This document shows positions 1-5,596 of a DNA stretch of 7,821 nucleotides, in pieces. The DNA comes from an uncultured Flavobacteriaceae bacterium (GTDB lineage: Bacteria; Bacteroidota; Bacteroidia; Flavobacteriales; Flavobacteriaceae). The stretch covers positions 1 to 7,821 of the forward strand of contig CAJWFY010000065.1 of assembly GCA_913031655.1 (NCBI GenBank). Direction: 5' to 3'. The first letter of the stretch is position 1. Every line of letters starts with the position of its first letter. Made by a program: the position numbers and the translations under genes. The notes beneath the pieces were generated by a model that was not told the DNA's origin, ran no database searches, and worked only from the letters and a program-made list of their open reading frames with translations.

Positions 1-210
1 ACCATATTCTTGTGCTTTTTGATCAAAATAATCTTTATAATAAACTCCATTTGAATTGGTTGTTGAAGCATTCTCCTTACCATCATATATTCCATCATTT
101 GAAGTATAGTTATCCGAGTTAAGCGTACCACAACTTGTGAAAATCAATAATAATAACAATAATGAAATGGATTTAATTTTCTTTATTGATGTCTTATAAA
201 TGTTTATCAT
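1..210 (-). CDS. Putative lipoprotein, N-terminal 70 residues only (cut by window edge)
   Basis: An open frame on the minus strand starts at an ATG (210-208) and runs without a stop off the left edge, so only the first 70 residues are visible. The N terminus has the layout of a lipoprotein signal peptide: a Lys-rich n-region (KKIK at residues 10-13), a hydrophobic core with six consecutive leucines (17-22), then I-F-T-S-C with Cys27 as the predicted lipidated residue, followed by Gly. After Cys27 the chain is polar, rich in Asn, Ser, Asp and Tyr (for example NGVYYKDYF at 54-62), as expected for a flexible tether. I infer export and anchoring in the inner or outer membrane. I do not recognise the mature domain and assign no function. 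It is divergent from proS, 80 bp away, with a promoter-like box just upstream. I am fairly sure of the gene and the lipoprotein signal, and have no view on its role. Confidence 0.72.
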   Translation of the reverse strand, partial: MINIYKTSIKKIKSISLLLLLLIFTSCGTLNSDNYTSNDGIYDGKENASTTNSNGVYYKDYFDQKAQEYG

Positions 211-223
211 AATATGTTTATTA

Positions 224-231
224 CAAAATTA
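224..231 (-). promoter_or_regulatory. Candidate -7 promoter box for the lipoprotein gene
   Basis: On the minus strand this reads TAATTTTG, a full match to the Bacteroidota -7 consensus TAnnTTTG, 13 bp before the lipoprotein ATG. A one-mismatch -33 element (TATG for TTTG, plus-strand 252-255) lies 20 bp further upstream. The implied transcript leader is very short, under 10 nt. In such AT-rich DNA a box of this kind can occur by chance, so this is a moderate-confidence call. Confidence 0.35.
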
Positions 232-290
232 AAAATAGTTAATTTAGCGCTCATACACAATTATACAATTATTATGCCAAAAAATAATTT

Positions 291-1769
291 ATGGGTAAAA
301 AACTAACTAAAAGAGAAGAAGATTATTCAAGGTGGTATAATGAGCTTGTTGTTAAAGCAGACCTTGCCGAAAATTCTTCAGTAAGAGGTTGTATGGTTAT
401 TAAACCATATGGATATGCTATCTGGGAAAAAATGCAAGCTCAATTGGATATAATGTTTAAAGATACTGGACATCAAAACGCATATTTTCCTTTATTTGTT
501 CCAAAGAGTTTGTTTGAAGCTGAGGAGAAAAATGCTGAAGGTTTTGCTAAAGAATGTGCAATAGTTACACATTATAGACTTAAAAATGATCCTGAAAAGC
601 CTGGAAAATTAATTGTTGATGAAAACGCTAAACTTGAAGAAGAACTAATAGTCAGACCTACTAGCGAAGCAATTATTTGGAGTACCTATAAAAAATGGAT
701 ACAGTCTTACAGAGATCTTCCTATTTTAATTAATCAATGGGCAAATGTAGTAAGATGGGAAATGAGGACTCGTTTGTTTTTAAGAACAGCCGAGTTTTTA
801 TGGCAAGAAGGTCATACGGCTCATGCGACAAAAGATGAAGCTATAAAAGAAGCTGAATTAATGAATAACGTTTATGCTGAATTTGCTGAGAATTTTATGG
901 GGATTCCCGTTATTAAAGGAATGAAATCAGAAAGTGAAAAATTTGCAGGAGCTGAAGAAACTTATTGTATTGAAGCTCTAATGCAGGATGGAAAAGCTTT
1001 ACAAGCGGGTACATCTCATTTTTTAGGTCAGAACTTTGCTAAAGCTTTTGATGTAAAATTTGCTAATAAAAATGGGACTTTAGATTATGTGTGGGCTACT
1101 TCGTGGGGAGTTTCTACAAGGCTAATGGGAGCATTAATTATGACTCATAGCGATGACAATGGATTAGTTCTTCCTCCAAAATTAGCTCCTATTCAAGTTG
1201 TTTTTATCCCAATTTTCAAGTCAGATGAAGAATTGGATTCTATATGTTCTGTAGTGGAACCAGTTTTAAGTAAATTAAAAGACAAAGGAATAAGTGTTTT
1301 GTTTGATAAAAGAGATACATATAAGCCTGGTTTTAAATTTAATGAACATGAAATAAAGGGGGTTCCAATTAGAATTGCTATTGGTCCCAAAGATTTAGAG
1401 AATTCTACTGTTGAAATTTTCAGAAGAGATAAAATGGAAAAGGAAATAATTGGTATTGATGAAGTGTTAGATAAAATAGATTTTTTAATAAAAGATATTC
1501 AACATAATTTATTTGATAAAGCAAAATTATTTACTAATTCTAATATTAGAAAAGCTGATACTTTTGATGAGTTTAAATCTATTCTTAAAAATAATGGAGG
1601 TTTCATTTCAGCACATTGGGATGGGACTTCAGAAACTGAAGAAAAAATTAAAAAAGAAACAAAAGCAACAATAAGATGCATTCCCTTAAACAACTCTAAA
1701 GAAGAAGGTGAATGTATTTATTCAAGTAAGCCTTCAAATCAAAGAGTACTATTCGCTAAAGCTTATTGA
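291..1769 (+). CDS. proS: Prolyl-tRNA synthetase, archaeal/eukaryal-like type without editing insertion
   Basis: This cytoplasmic class-II aminoacyl-tRNA synthetase joins proline to tRNA-Pro using ATP. The 492-residue length and domain order fit the short ProRS type that lacks the INS editing domain between motifs 2 and 3. Visible are VRPTSE (121-126), the motif 2 region (about 151-175, with RWEMR and FLWQEGHTAH), the TSHFLGQNF segment (241-249), and motif 3 (270-291, beginning TSWGxSTR and containing THSDDNGL). The anticodon-binding domain spans about 300-400, and the C-terminal domain ends in the family-typical Tyr492. That last domain keeps only two cysteines (463 and 475) of the zinc-type cluster known from some archaeal and eukaryal relatives; Trp443-Asp444-Gly445 sits where I would expect another Cys. 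The start at 291 gives a family-like N terminus, and no in-frame upstream ATG competes. It stands alone, divergent from the lipoprotein gene, with 77 bp before tRNA-Glu. Identity is very secure. Confidence 0.98.
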   Translation: MGKKLTKREEDYSRWYNELVVKADLAENSSVRGCMVIKPYGYAIWEKMQAQLDIMFKDTGHQNAYFPLFVPKSLFEAEEKNAEGFAKECAIVTHYRLKNDPEKPGKLIVDENAKLEEELIVRPTSEAIIWSTYKKWIQSYRDLPILINQWANVVRWEMRTRLFLRTAEFLWQEGHTAHATKDEAIKEAELMNNVYAEFAENFMGIPVIKGMKSESEKFAGAEETYCIEALMQDGKALQAGTSHFLGQNFAKAFDVKFANKNGTLDYVWATSWGVSTRLMGALIMTHSDDNGLVLPPKLAPIQVVFIPIFKSDEELDSICSVVEPVLSKLKDKGISVLFDKRDTYKPGFKFNEHEIKGVPIRIAIGPKDLENSTVEIFRRDKMEKEIIGIDEVLDKIDFLIKDIQHNLFDKAKLFTNSNIRKADTFDEFKSILKNNGGFISAHWDGTSETEEKIKKETKATIRCIPLNNSKEEGECIYSSKPSNQRVLFAKAY

Positions 1770-1799
1770 TTTAGTGCCTTAATAAAACAAAAAAATTAT

Positions 1800-1831
1800 G
1801 TTGCAAGTTTGTATCCTTTGAATTACATTTG
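1800..1831 (+). promoter_or_regulatory. Probable promoter for tRNA-Glu and rpsT
   Basis: TACATTTG at 1824-1831 matches the Bacteroidota -7 consensus TAnnTTTG exactly. A GTTG at 1800-1803, one mismatch from the -33 consensus TTTG, lies 20 bp upstream, within the usual spacing. Transcription would begin near 1838, about 9 nt before the mature tRNA 5' end, as expected for a tRNA promoter. It would also serve rpsT, because no terminator is visible between the two. The position strengthens the call beyond the motif match. Confidence 0.6.
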
Positions 1832-1846
1832 CATTCGTTTTTACTA

Positions 1847-1918
1847 GGCCCGTTCGTCTATCGGCTAGGACGCCAGGTTTTCATCCTGGTAAGAGGGGTT
1901 CGATTCCCCTACGGGCTA
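1847..1918 (+). tRNA. trnE: tRNA-Glu, anticodon TTC
   Basis: A complete cloverleaf can be folded by hand. The acceptor stem GGCCCGT pairs with ACGGGCT (1911-1917), with one G-U pair at the first position. The anticodon stem CCAGG/CCTGG (1873-1877 with 1885-1889) encloses the loop TTTTCAT, which places TTC at positions 34-36 (1880-1882). The T-arm stem is GGGG/CCCC around the conserved TTCGATT loop. The discriminator base is A1918. CCA is not encoded (CTA follows), so it must be added by nucleotidyltransferase. The tRNA reads glutamate codons GAA and GAG. It lies between proS and rpsT, only 13 nt before the rpsT start codon, which suggests a joint transcript. Confidence 0.97.
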
Positions 1919-1931
1919 CTAAATTAATAAT

Positions 1932-2183
1932 ATGGCTAATCATAAATCAGCGTTAAAAAGAATTAGAAGAAATGAAGCTGTTAAACTTAGAAATAAGGTT
2001 CAGCACAAAGCTACTAGAAACGCTATTAAAAAGCTTAAAGATTTAACTTCAAAGAAGGAAGCTAATAAACTTTTACCTTCAGTTGTTTCTATGCTTGATA
2101 AGTTAGTAAAGAATAATATTATTCATGCTAATAAATCAGCTAATCTTAAATCTAAGCTTACTAAACAAGTTACTTCTTTATAA
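1932..2183 (+). CDS. rpsT: 30S ribosomal protein bS20
   Basis: This small, very basic protein (83 residues) binds 16S rRNA and is a primary-binding component of the 30S subunit. The N terminus MANHKSALKRIRRNE is the family signature, and the Lys/Arg-rich helical remainder, including HANKSANLKSKL (65-76), fits bS20, which is usually 83-90 residues long. There is no Shine-Dalgarno sequence in the 13 nt between the tRNA and the ATG, consistent with Bacteroidota translation initiation. It is probably transcribed with tRNA-Glu from the promoter near 1824. Its 3' end faces that of rho, with only 13 bp between stop codons and no recognisable hairpin terminator. Identity is secure. Confidence 0.97.
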   Translation: MANHKSALKRIRRNEAVKLRNKVQHKATRNAIKKLKDLTSKKEANKLLPSVVSMLDKLVKNNIIHANKSANLKSKLTKQVTSL

Positions 2184-2196
2184 TTTAAAGTTGTAA

Positions 2197-3741
2197 TTAA
2201 GAATTCATTGAGATAAGGAACTCTTCATTGTTAAGGGATCTTTTTATTCTATCATTAATGAATTCCATAGCCTCGACAGGGTTCATGTCAGCTAAGTATT
2301 TTCTCATTATCCACATTCTTTGAATAGTGTTTTCATCTAATAATAAATCGTCTCTTCTAGTTCCAGATGAGACTAGATCTATTGCTGGGAATATTCTTCT
2401 GTTAGAAATTCTTCGATCTAACTGAAGTTCCATATTTCCAGTCCCTTTAAATTCCTCGAAAATTACTTCATCCATTTTAGAACCAGTTTCTGTTAAAGCT
2501 GTTGCTATTATAGATAAAGACCCTCCGTTTTCAATATTTCTAGCAGCTCCAAAAAATCTCTTTGGTTTATGAAGTGCATTTGCATCTACACCTCCACTTA
2601 AAATTTTTCCAGAAGCTGGTTGAACAGTGTTGTATGCTCTAGCAAGTCTAGTTATAGAGTCTAGCAGTATAACAACGTCATGCCCACACTCTACTAATCT
2701 CTTCGCCTTCTCTAAAACAATATTTGCCACTTTAACGTGTCTATCTGCAGGCTCGTCAAACGTAGATGCAACAACTTCTCCCTTAACGTTTCTTTGCATG
2801 TCAGTTACTTCTTCTGGCCTTTCGTCTATTAAAAGTATTATTTGATATACTTCTGGATGATTAGCTGCAATCGCATTAGCTACGTCTTTAAGTAACATAG
2901 TTTTACCTGTTTTAGGTTGAGAAACAATCATACCTCTCTGTCCTTTTCCAATTGGTGAAAAAAGATCCATTATCCTAGTGGATACTGTGCTGCTTTTATC
3001 AGCTAGGTTAAACTTTTCATTTGGAAATAATGGAGTTAAATGTTCAAATGATACTCTATCTCTAACTACATTAGGACTCAAACCATTAATTTTTGAAACT
3101 TTTATTAATGGAAAATATTTTTCACCTTCTTTTGGTGGTCTCACGTGACCTAAAACAGTATCTCCTGTTTTTAGACCAAATAACTTTACCTGAGATTGTG
3201 ATACATAGATATCATCAGGGGATGTTAAATAATGATAATCTGAAGATCTTAAAAAACCATAACCTTCCATCATTATATCTAATACTCCTTCACTTTCAAT
3301 TATGCCATCAAATTCAAAATCAGGTTCCTTGTATCTGTTTCTATTATCTTTATTATGATTTTTTTCTTTTCTAACAAAAGTGTTAGTCGGAATTACCTTT
3401 TTATGTATTGATTTTTTTTCTATAATAGAATCGTTTTTTGTAGACTCATCCTTCTTATCTGTCTGCTCTTTATCGGGTTCATCTTTTTTTAACTTTATTT
3501 CTTTTTCCGAACTAGAGATCTTTTTTTCAGATTTTTCTATAGAAACCTCTTGTTTTTCTACAGGTTTACTTTTTTCTAAATTATTTTCTTCAGATATTTT
3601 TGGATTAGCTGCATAATGATCAATGATTTTATAAGCTAAATCCATTTTTTTTAATCCAGTAATTTTCTCAATTCCAATTTTGGAAGCAATCTGTTGAAGT
3701 TCAGAAATTTTTTTTTCTTTTAATGCGGATATTTCAAACAT
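2197..3741 (-). CDS. rho: Transcription termination factor Rho with long charged insertion
   Basis: Rho is a hexameric RNA-dependent ATPase/helicase that loads on nascent RNA and releases RNA polymerase. Domains in order: an N-terminal helical Rho_N domain (about 1-45); a low-complexity charged insertion (about 48-143); the cold-shock-like primary RNA-binding domain (about 145-225, with YGFLR at 161-165); then the RecA-like motor. The motor shows Walker A SQPKTGKT (274-281), LIDERPEEVT (304-313), Walker B VVILLD (356-361), the Q-loop LSGGVDANAL (381-390) and the R-loop region GTGNMELQLDRR (433-444). All key motor motifs are intact; the Walker A has T278 where E. coli has Ala. At 514 residues it is roughly 95 longer than E. 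coli Rho, and the insertion accounts for this. The start at 3741 gives the standard Rho_N beginning. It is convergent with rpsT and divergent from the DUF4293-like gene. I see no clean -7 box in its 141-bp leader. Identity is secure. Confidence 0.98.
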   Translation of the reverse strand: MFEISALKEKKISELQQIASKIGIEKITGLKKMDLAYKIIDHYAANPKISEENNLEKSKPVEKQEVSIEKSEKKISSSEKEIKLKKDEPDKEQTDKKDESTKNDSIIEKKSIHKKVIPTNTFVRKEKNHNKDNRNRYKEPDFEFDGIIESEGVLDIMMEGYGFLRSSDYHYLTSPDDIYVSQSQVKLFGLKTGDTVLGHVRPPKEGEKYFPLIKVSKINGLSPNVVRDRVSFEHLTPLFPNEKFNLADKSSTVSTRIMDLFSPIGKGQRGMIVSQPKTGKTMLLKDVANAIAANHPEVYQIILLIDERPEEVTDMQRNVKGEVVASTFDEPADRHVKVANIVLEKAKRLVECGHDVVILLDSITRLARAYNTVQPASGKILSGGVDANALHKPKRFFGAARNIENGGSLSIIATALTETGSKMDEVIFEEFKGTGNMELQLDRRISNRRIFPAIDLVSSGTRRDDLLLDENTIQRMWIMRKYLADMNPVEAMEFINDRIKRSLNNEEFLISMNS

Positions 3742-3882
3742 GTATGTTTTTTATATTAAATTTTATATGAAAGAATGTAATTCGTTGTCTGTATATGGGG
3801 GAATGATTATAAAATCAATGTAAATATACAATTATTTATTAAATCAATTTAATTTGATAGTTTTATATAAAAAATTTTTCCA

Positions 3883-4287
3883 ATGATTCAAAGAATACAA
3901 TCCTTATATATGCTATTATTGGCGTTGATAAATATAATTTTAATATGCTTAATTGATAGTGATCCATCAAACTCTTTGCCCATTTCTTATTTTGGATATT
4001 TTAGAACCTATATTACAGACTATTACTTTTTAGAAATTCTATCAATACTTTTTTTTACAAATATCTTCTTGTTTAAATATCTCAATTTTCAACTGAATGT
4101 GTTGAGGTTTATATCTGTTGTGCTCATTTTTGGTATTATTAACTTATTTGATGAGAGATCTTTGTCAGATTCTTTTAAAGATCCTGGACTTTTATATTTT
4201 AGTTTTTCACTTTTTTTTATTTCCATGACCTTTAATTCAATAAAAAAAGATAAAGCTATAATTAAATCATCAAACAGACTTAGGTAA
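3883..4287 (+). CDS. Small four-helix membrane protein, DUF4293-like
   Basis: The product is 134 residues with four predicted membrane segments at about 8-24, 45-66, 73-89 and 102-118, so it should sit in the inner membrane. The start MIQRIQSLY and the charged tail ending in NRLR after KKDKAIIKSS match my memory of DUF4293, a Bacteroidota family of unknown function; the middle is divergent and dominated by Phe, Leu and Ile. I know of no established function and propose none. The gene is divergent from rho, and I recall the same family next to rho in other Flavobacteriia, though I cannot check that here. Its last 18 bp overlap the 3' end of the phosphodiesterase gene on the other strand. Two runs of eight T lie inside the frame (4049-4056 and 4211-4218). 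The frame is intact from ATG to TAA. The gene call is confident; the family name is less so. Confidence 0.8.
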   Translation: MIQRIQSLYMLLLALINIILICLIDSDPSNSLPISYFGYFRTYITDYYFLEILSILFFTNIFLFKYLNFQLNVLRFISVVLIFGIINLFDERSLSDSFKDPGLLYFSFSLFFISMTFNSIKKDKAIIKSSNRLR

Positions 4288-4785
4288 TTTAGATCTATTT
4301 CCTAATTCGATTATCTCCATATTTTCTATTTTATCTTGATTTATTTCGAACCTTATCATCGTTCTTTTTTTATGGAATCCATGTCTTCCAGCTGCACCAG
4401 GATTCATAAATAATACATGACTTTTTTTATCATACTCTACTTTTAATATATGAGAATGTCCACAAATCAATATTTTTGGGTTTTCCTTTTTAATCAAGTC
4501 TTTGGTTTTTTGATTATAATAAGGTGGTTTTCCAGCAATGTGAATCATGCAAATCTTTATCTTTTCACAATAAAAACTTTCTATTTCATTTAAATCGGCT
4601 CTTAAAACATGATCATCAATATTACCATAAACAGCTCTAATTGTTTTTATTTTTTCTAATTCAACTAAAACATTAATTTTTCCAATATCACCTGCATGCC
4701 ATATTTCATCTGCTTGTTTGGCATATTTAATTATGACATTATCTATATGGCTATGTGTGTCTGATATTAATAAAATTTTTTTCAA
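4270..4785 (-). CDS. Metallophosphoesterase, YfcE/MJ0936 type
   Basis: This is a 171-residue, single-domain, cytoplasmic calcineurin-like phosphodiesterase, the usual size for the YfcE/MJ0936 family. All metal-ligand motifs are visible: D9-x-H11 near the N terminus, G32-D33, G54-N55 followed by Asp57, His82 (in MIHIAG), G109-H110-S111-H112, and the NPGA turn at 128-131. These ligands bind two divalent metals such as Mn. Family members hydrolyse phosphodiester model substrates, but the physiological substrate is generally unknown, so I name only the chemistry. The C-terminal tail (about 150-171) is polar and less conserved. The start ATG at 4785 gives a beta strand leading straight into the first motif. 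It is divergent from truA, with a full-match -7 box in the gap (minus strand), and its 3' end overlaps the membrane-protein gene by 18 bp. Family assignment is secure; the substrate is open. Confidence 0.93.
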   Translation of the reverse strand: MKKILLISDTHSHIDNVIIKYAKQADEIWHAGDIGKINVLVELEKIKTIRAVYGNIDDHVLRADLNEIESFYCEKIKICMIHIAGKPPYYNQKTKDLIKKENPKILICGHSHILKVEYDKKSHVLFMNPGAAGRHGFHKKRTMIRFEINQDKIENMEIIELGNRSKLPKSV

Positions 4786-4796
4786 ATAATTATTTT

Positions 4797-4823
4797 TTTG
4801 ACTTTCTTATTAAGGTATATTTG
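4797..4823 (+). promoter_or_regulatory. Candidate promoter for the truA-ABC operon
   Basis: TATATTTG at 4816-4823 matches the Bacteroidota -7 consensus TAnnTTTG exactly. TTTG at 4797-4800 could be the -33 element, although the 15-bp spacing is shorter than the usual 17-23. Transcription would begin near 4830, leaving about 20 nt before the TTG start of truA. This is the only such box in the gap on this strand. Confidence 0.5.
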
Positions 4824-4832
4824 AATTTTAAT

Positions 4833-4840
4833 CAAAAATA
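4833..4840 (-). promoter_or_regulatory. Candidate -7 box for the phosphodiesterase gene
   Basis: On the minus strand this reads TATTTTTG, a full match to TAnnTTTG, 47 bp before the ATG of the phosphodiesterase gene, implying a leader of about 40 nt. No TTTG-like -33 element is seen at the normal distance, which would fall inside the truA coding start. The box points opposite to the truA box only 9 bp away. Confidence 0.4.
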
Positions 4841-4849
4841 GTATTTCTC

Positions 4850-5596
4850 TTGAGATATTTACTAGAATTATCATTTAATGGGACTAACTATCATGGTTGG
4901 CAAATTCAACCTAATTCAATTACTGTTCAAGAAGTAATTGAGAAGGCTTTGACTGTTGTTTTGAATCAGAAAATAGATGTTGTTGGAGCTGGCAGAACAG
5001 ATGCCGGTGTTCATGCGACTTATTTTTGTCTTCATTTTGATTATTCCAGCTTTATTGATGACCAAAAAGATTTTATTTTTAAACTAAATTCTTTTTTAAA
5101 GTCAGATATTTATATAATAAACCTTCAAATTGTTAGCGATGATTTTCATGCTAGATTTGATGCTTTAACTAGAACATATAATTATAAATTAACAACAAGG
5201 AAAAATCCTTTTCTTACAGACCAAGCTTATTATATTCGAAGGGATCTTGATTTTGATAATATGAATTTAGCAGCTTTGAAGTTGTTTAATTATACTAATT
5301 TTAAATGTTTCTCAAAAAGCAATACAGATGTTAAAACTTATAACTGTAGTATTAAGAAAGCTGTATGGGTGTATCATAACGATTGTTGGATTTTTGAGAT
5401 ATCAGCTAATAGATTTTTAAGAAATATGGTTAGAGCTATCGTTGGAACTTTGATTGAAATAGGCGAGGGTAAACATGACATTAATTACTTAGATACAGTT
5501 ATTAAAAGTCAAAATAGAGGATTAGCAGGCTATTCTGTTCCAGCTCATGGTTTGTACTTAGTGAATATATTTTATGCTGAAAATTTCAATAAATGA
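4850..5596 (+). CDS. truA: tRNA pseudouridine(38-40) synthase TruA, TTG start
   Basis: TruA isomerises uridine to pseudouridine at positions 38-40 in the anticodon arm of many tRNAs and acts in the cytoplasm as a homodimer. The 248-residue length is typical. The catalytic motif GAGRTDAGVHA spans 47-56 with Asp51 as the nucleophile, followed by FHARFDA (99-105), RTYNYKL (108-114), the RFLRNMVRAIVGTL helix (188-201) and PAHGLYL near the C terminus (231-237). The start codon is TTG: it gives RYLLELSFNGTNYHGWQ, the standard TruA N terminus, and the frame upstream holds no ATG or GTG with a better fit before an in-frame TAA at 4829-4831 (a GTA and an ATA only). No Shine-Dalgarno sequence is visible. 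The stop overlaps the ABC gene start as ATGA, so the two genes are probably co-transcribed and translationally coupled. Identity is secure. Confidence 0.97.
   Translation: MRYLLELSFNGTNYHGWQIQPNSITVQEVIEKALTVVLNQKIDVVGAGRTDAGVHATYFCLHFDYSSFIDDQKDFIFKLNSFLKSDIYIINLQIVSDDFHARFDALTRTYNYKLTTRKNPFLTDQAYYIRRDLDFDNMNLAALKLFNYTNFKCFSKSNTDVKTYNCSIKKAVWVYHNDCWIFEISANRFLRNMVRAIVGTLIEIGEGKHDINYLDTVIKSQNRGLAGYSVPAHGLYLVNIFYAENFNK

Noticed and set aside
144..165. Trinucleotide-like AAT/ATA repeat in the lipoprotein signal region.
   Set aside because: It is explained by consecutive Leu codons (TTA/TTG) in the signal peptide core.
217..247. Possible proS promoter: TTTA, 19 bp, then TAATTTAG on the plus strand.
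   Set aside because: Both elements carry one mismatch to the Bacteroidota consensus in very AT-rich DNA, so the match is not distinguishable from chance.
1193..1693. Two minus-strand open frames inside proS.
   Set aside because: They lie fully within a strongly conserved gene and show no motifs, so they are shadows.
2181..2199. Possible hairpin terminator between rpsT and rho (TAATT/AATTA).
   Set aside because: The stem has five A-T pairs and a nine-base loop, far too weak for an intrinsic terminator.
3093..3616. Open frames on the plus strand opposite the rho N-terminal half.
   Set aside because: They are antisense shadows of the Lys/Glu-rich rho sequence, giving Phe/Ser/Leu-rich translations with no family features.
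3742..3882. Leader region between rho and the membrane-protein gene, searched for promoters, a riboswitch or a small ORF.
   Set aside because: Only imperfect boxes were found (TTAATTTG on the plus strand at 3849-3856; TACATTG on the minus strand), plus a weak AT-rich palindrome at 3843-3858 and a five-G run. None is strong enough to annotate.
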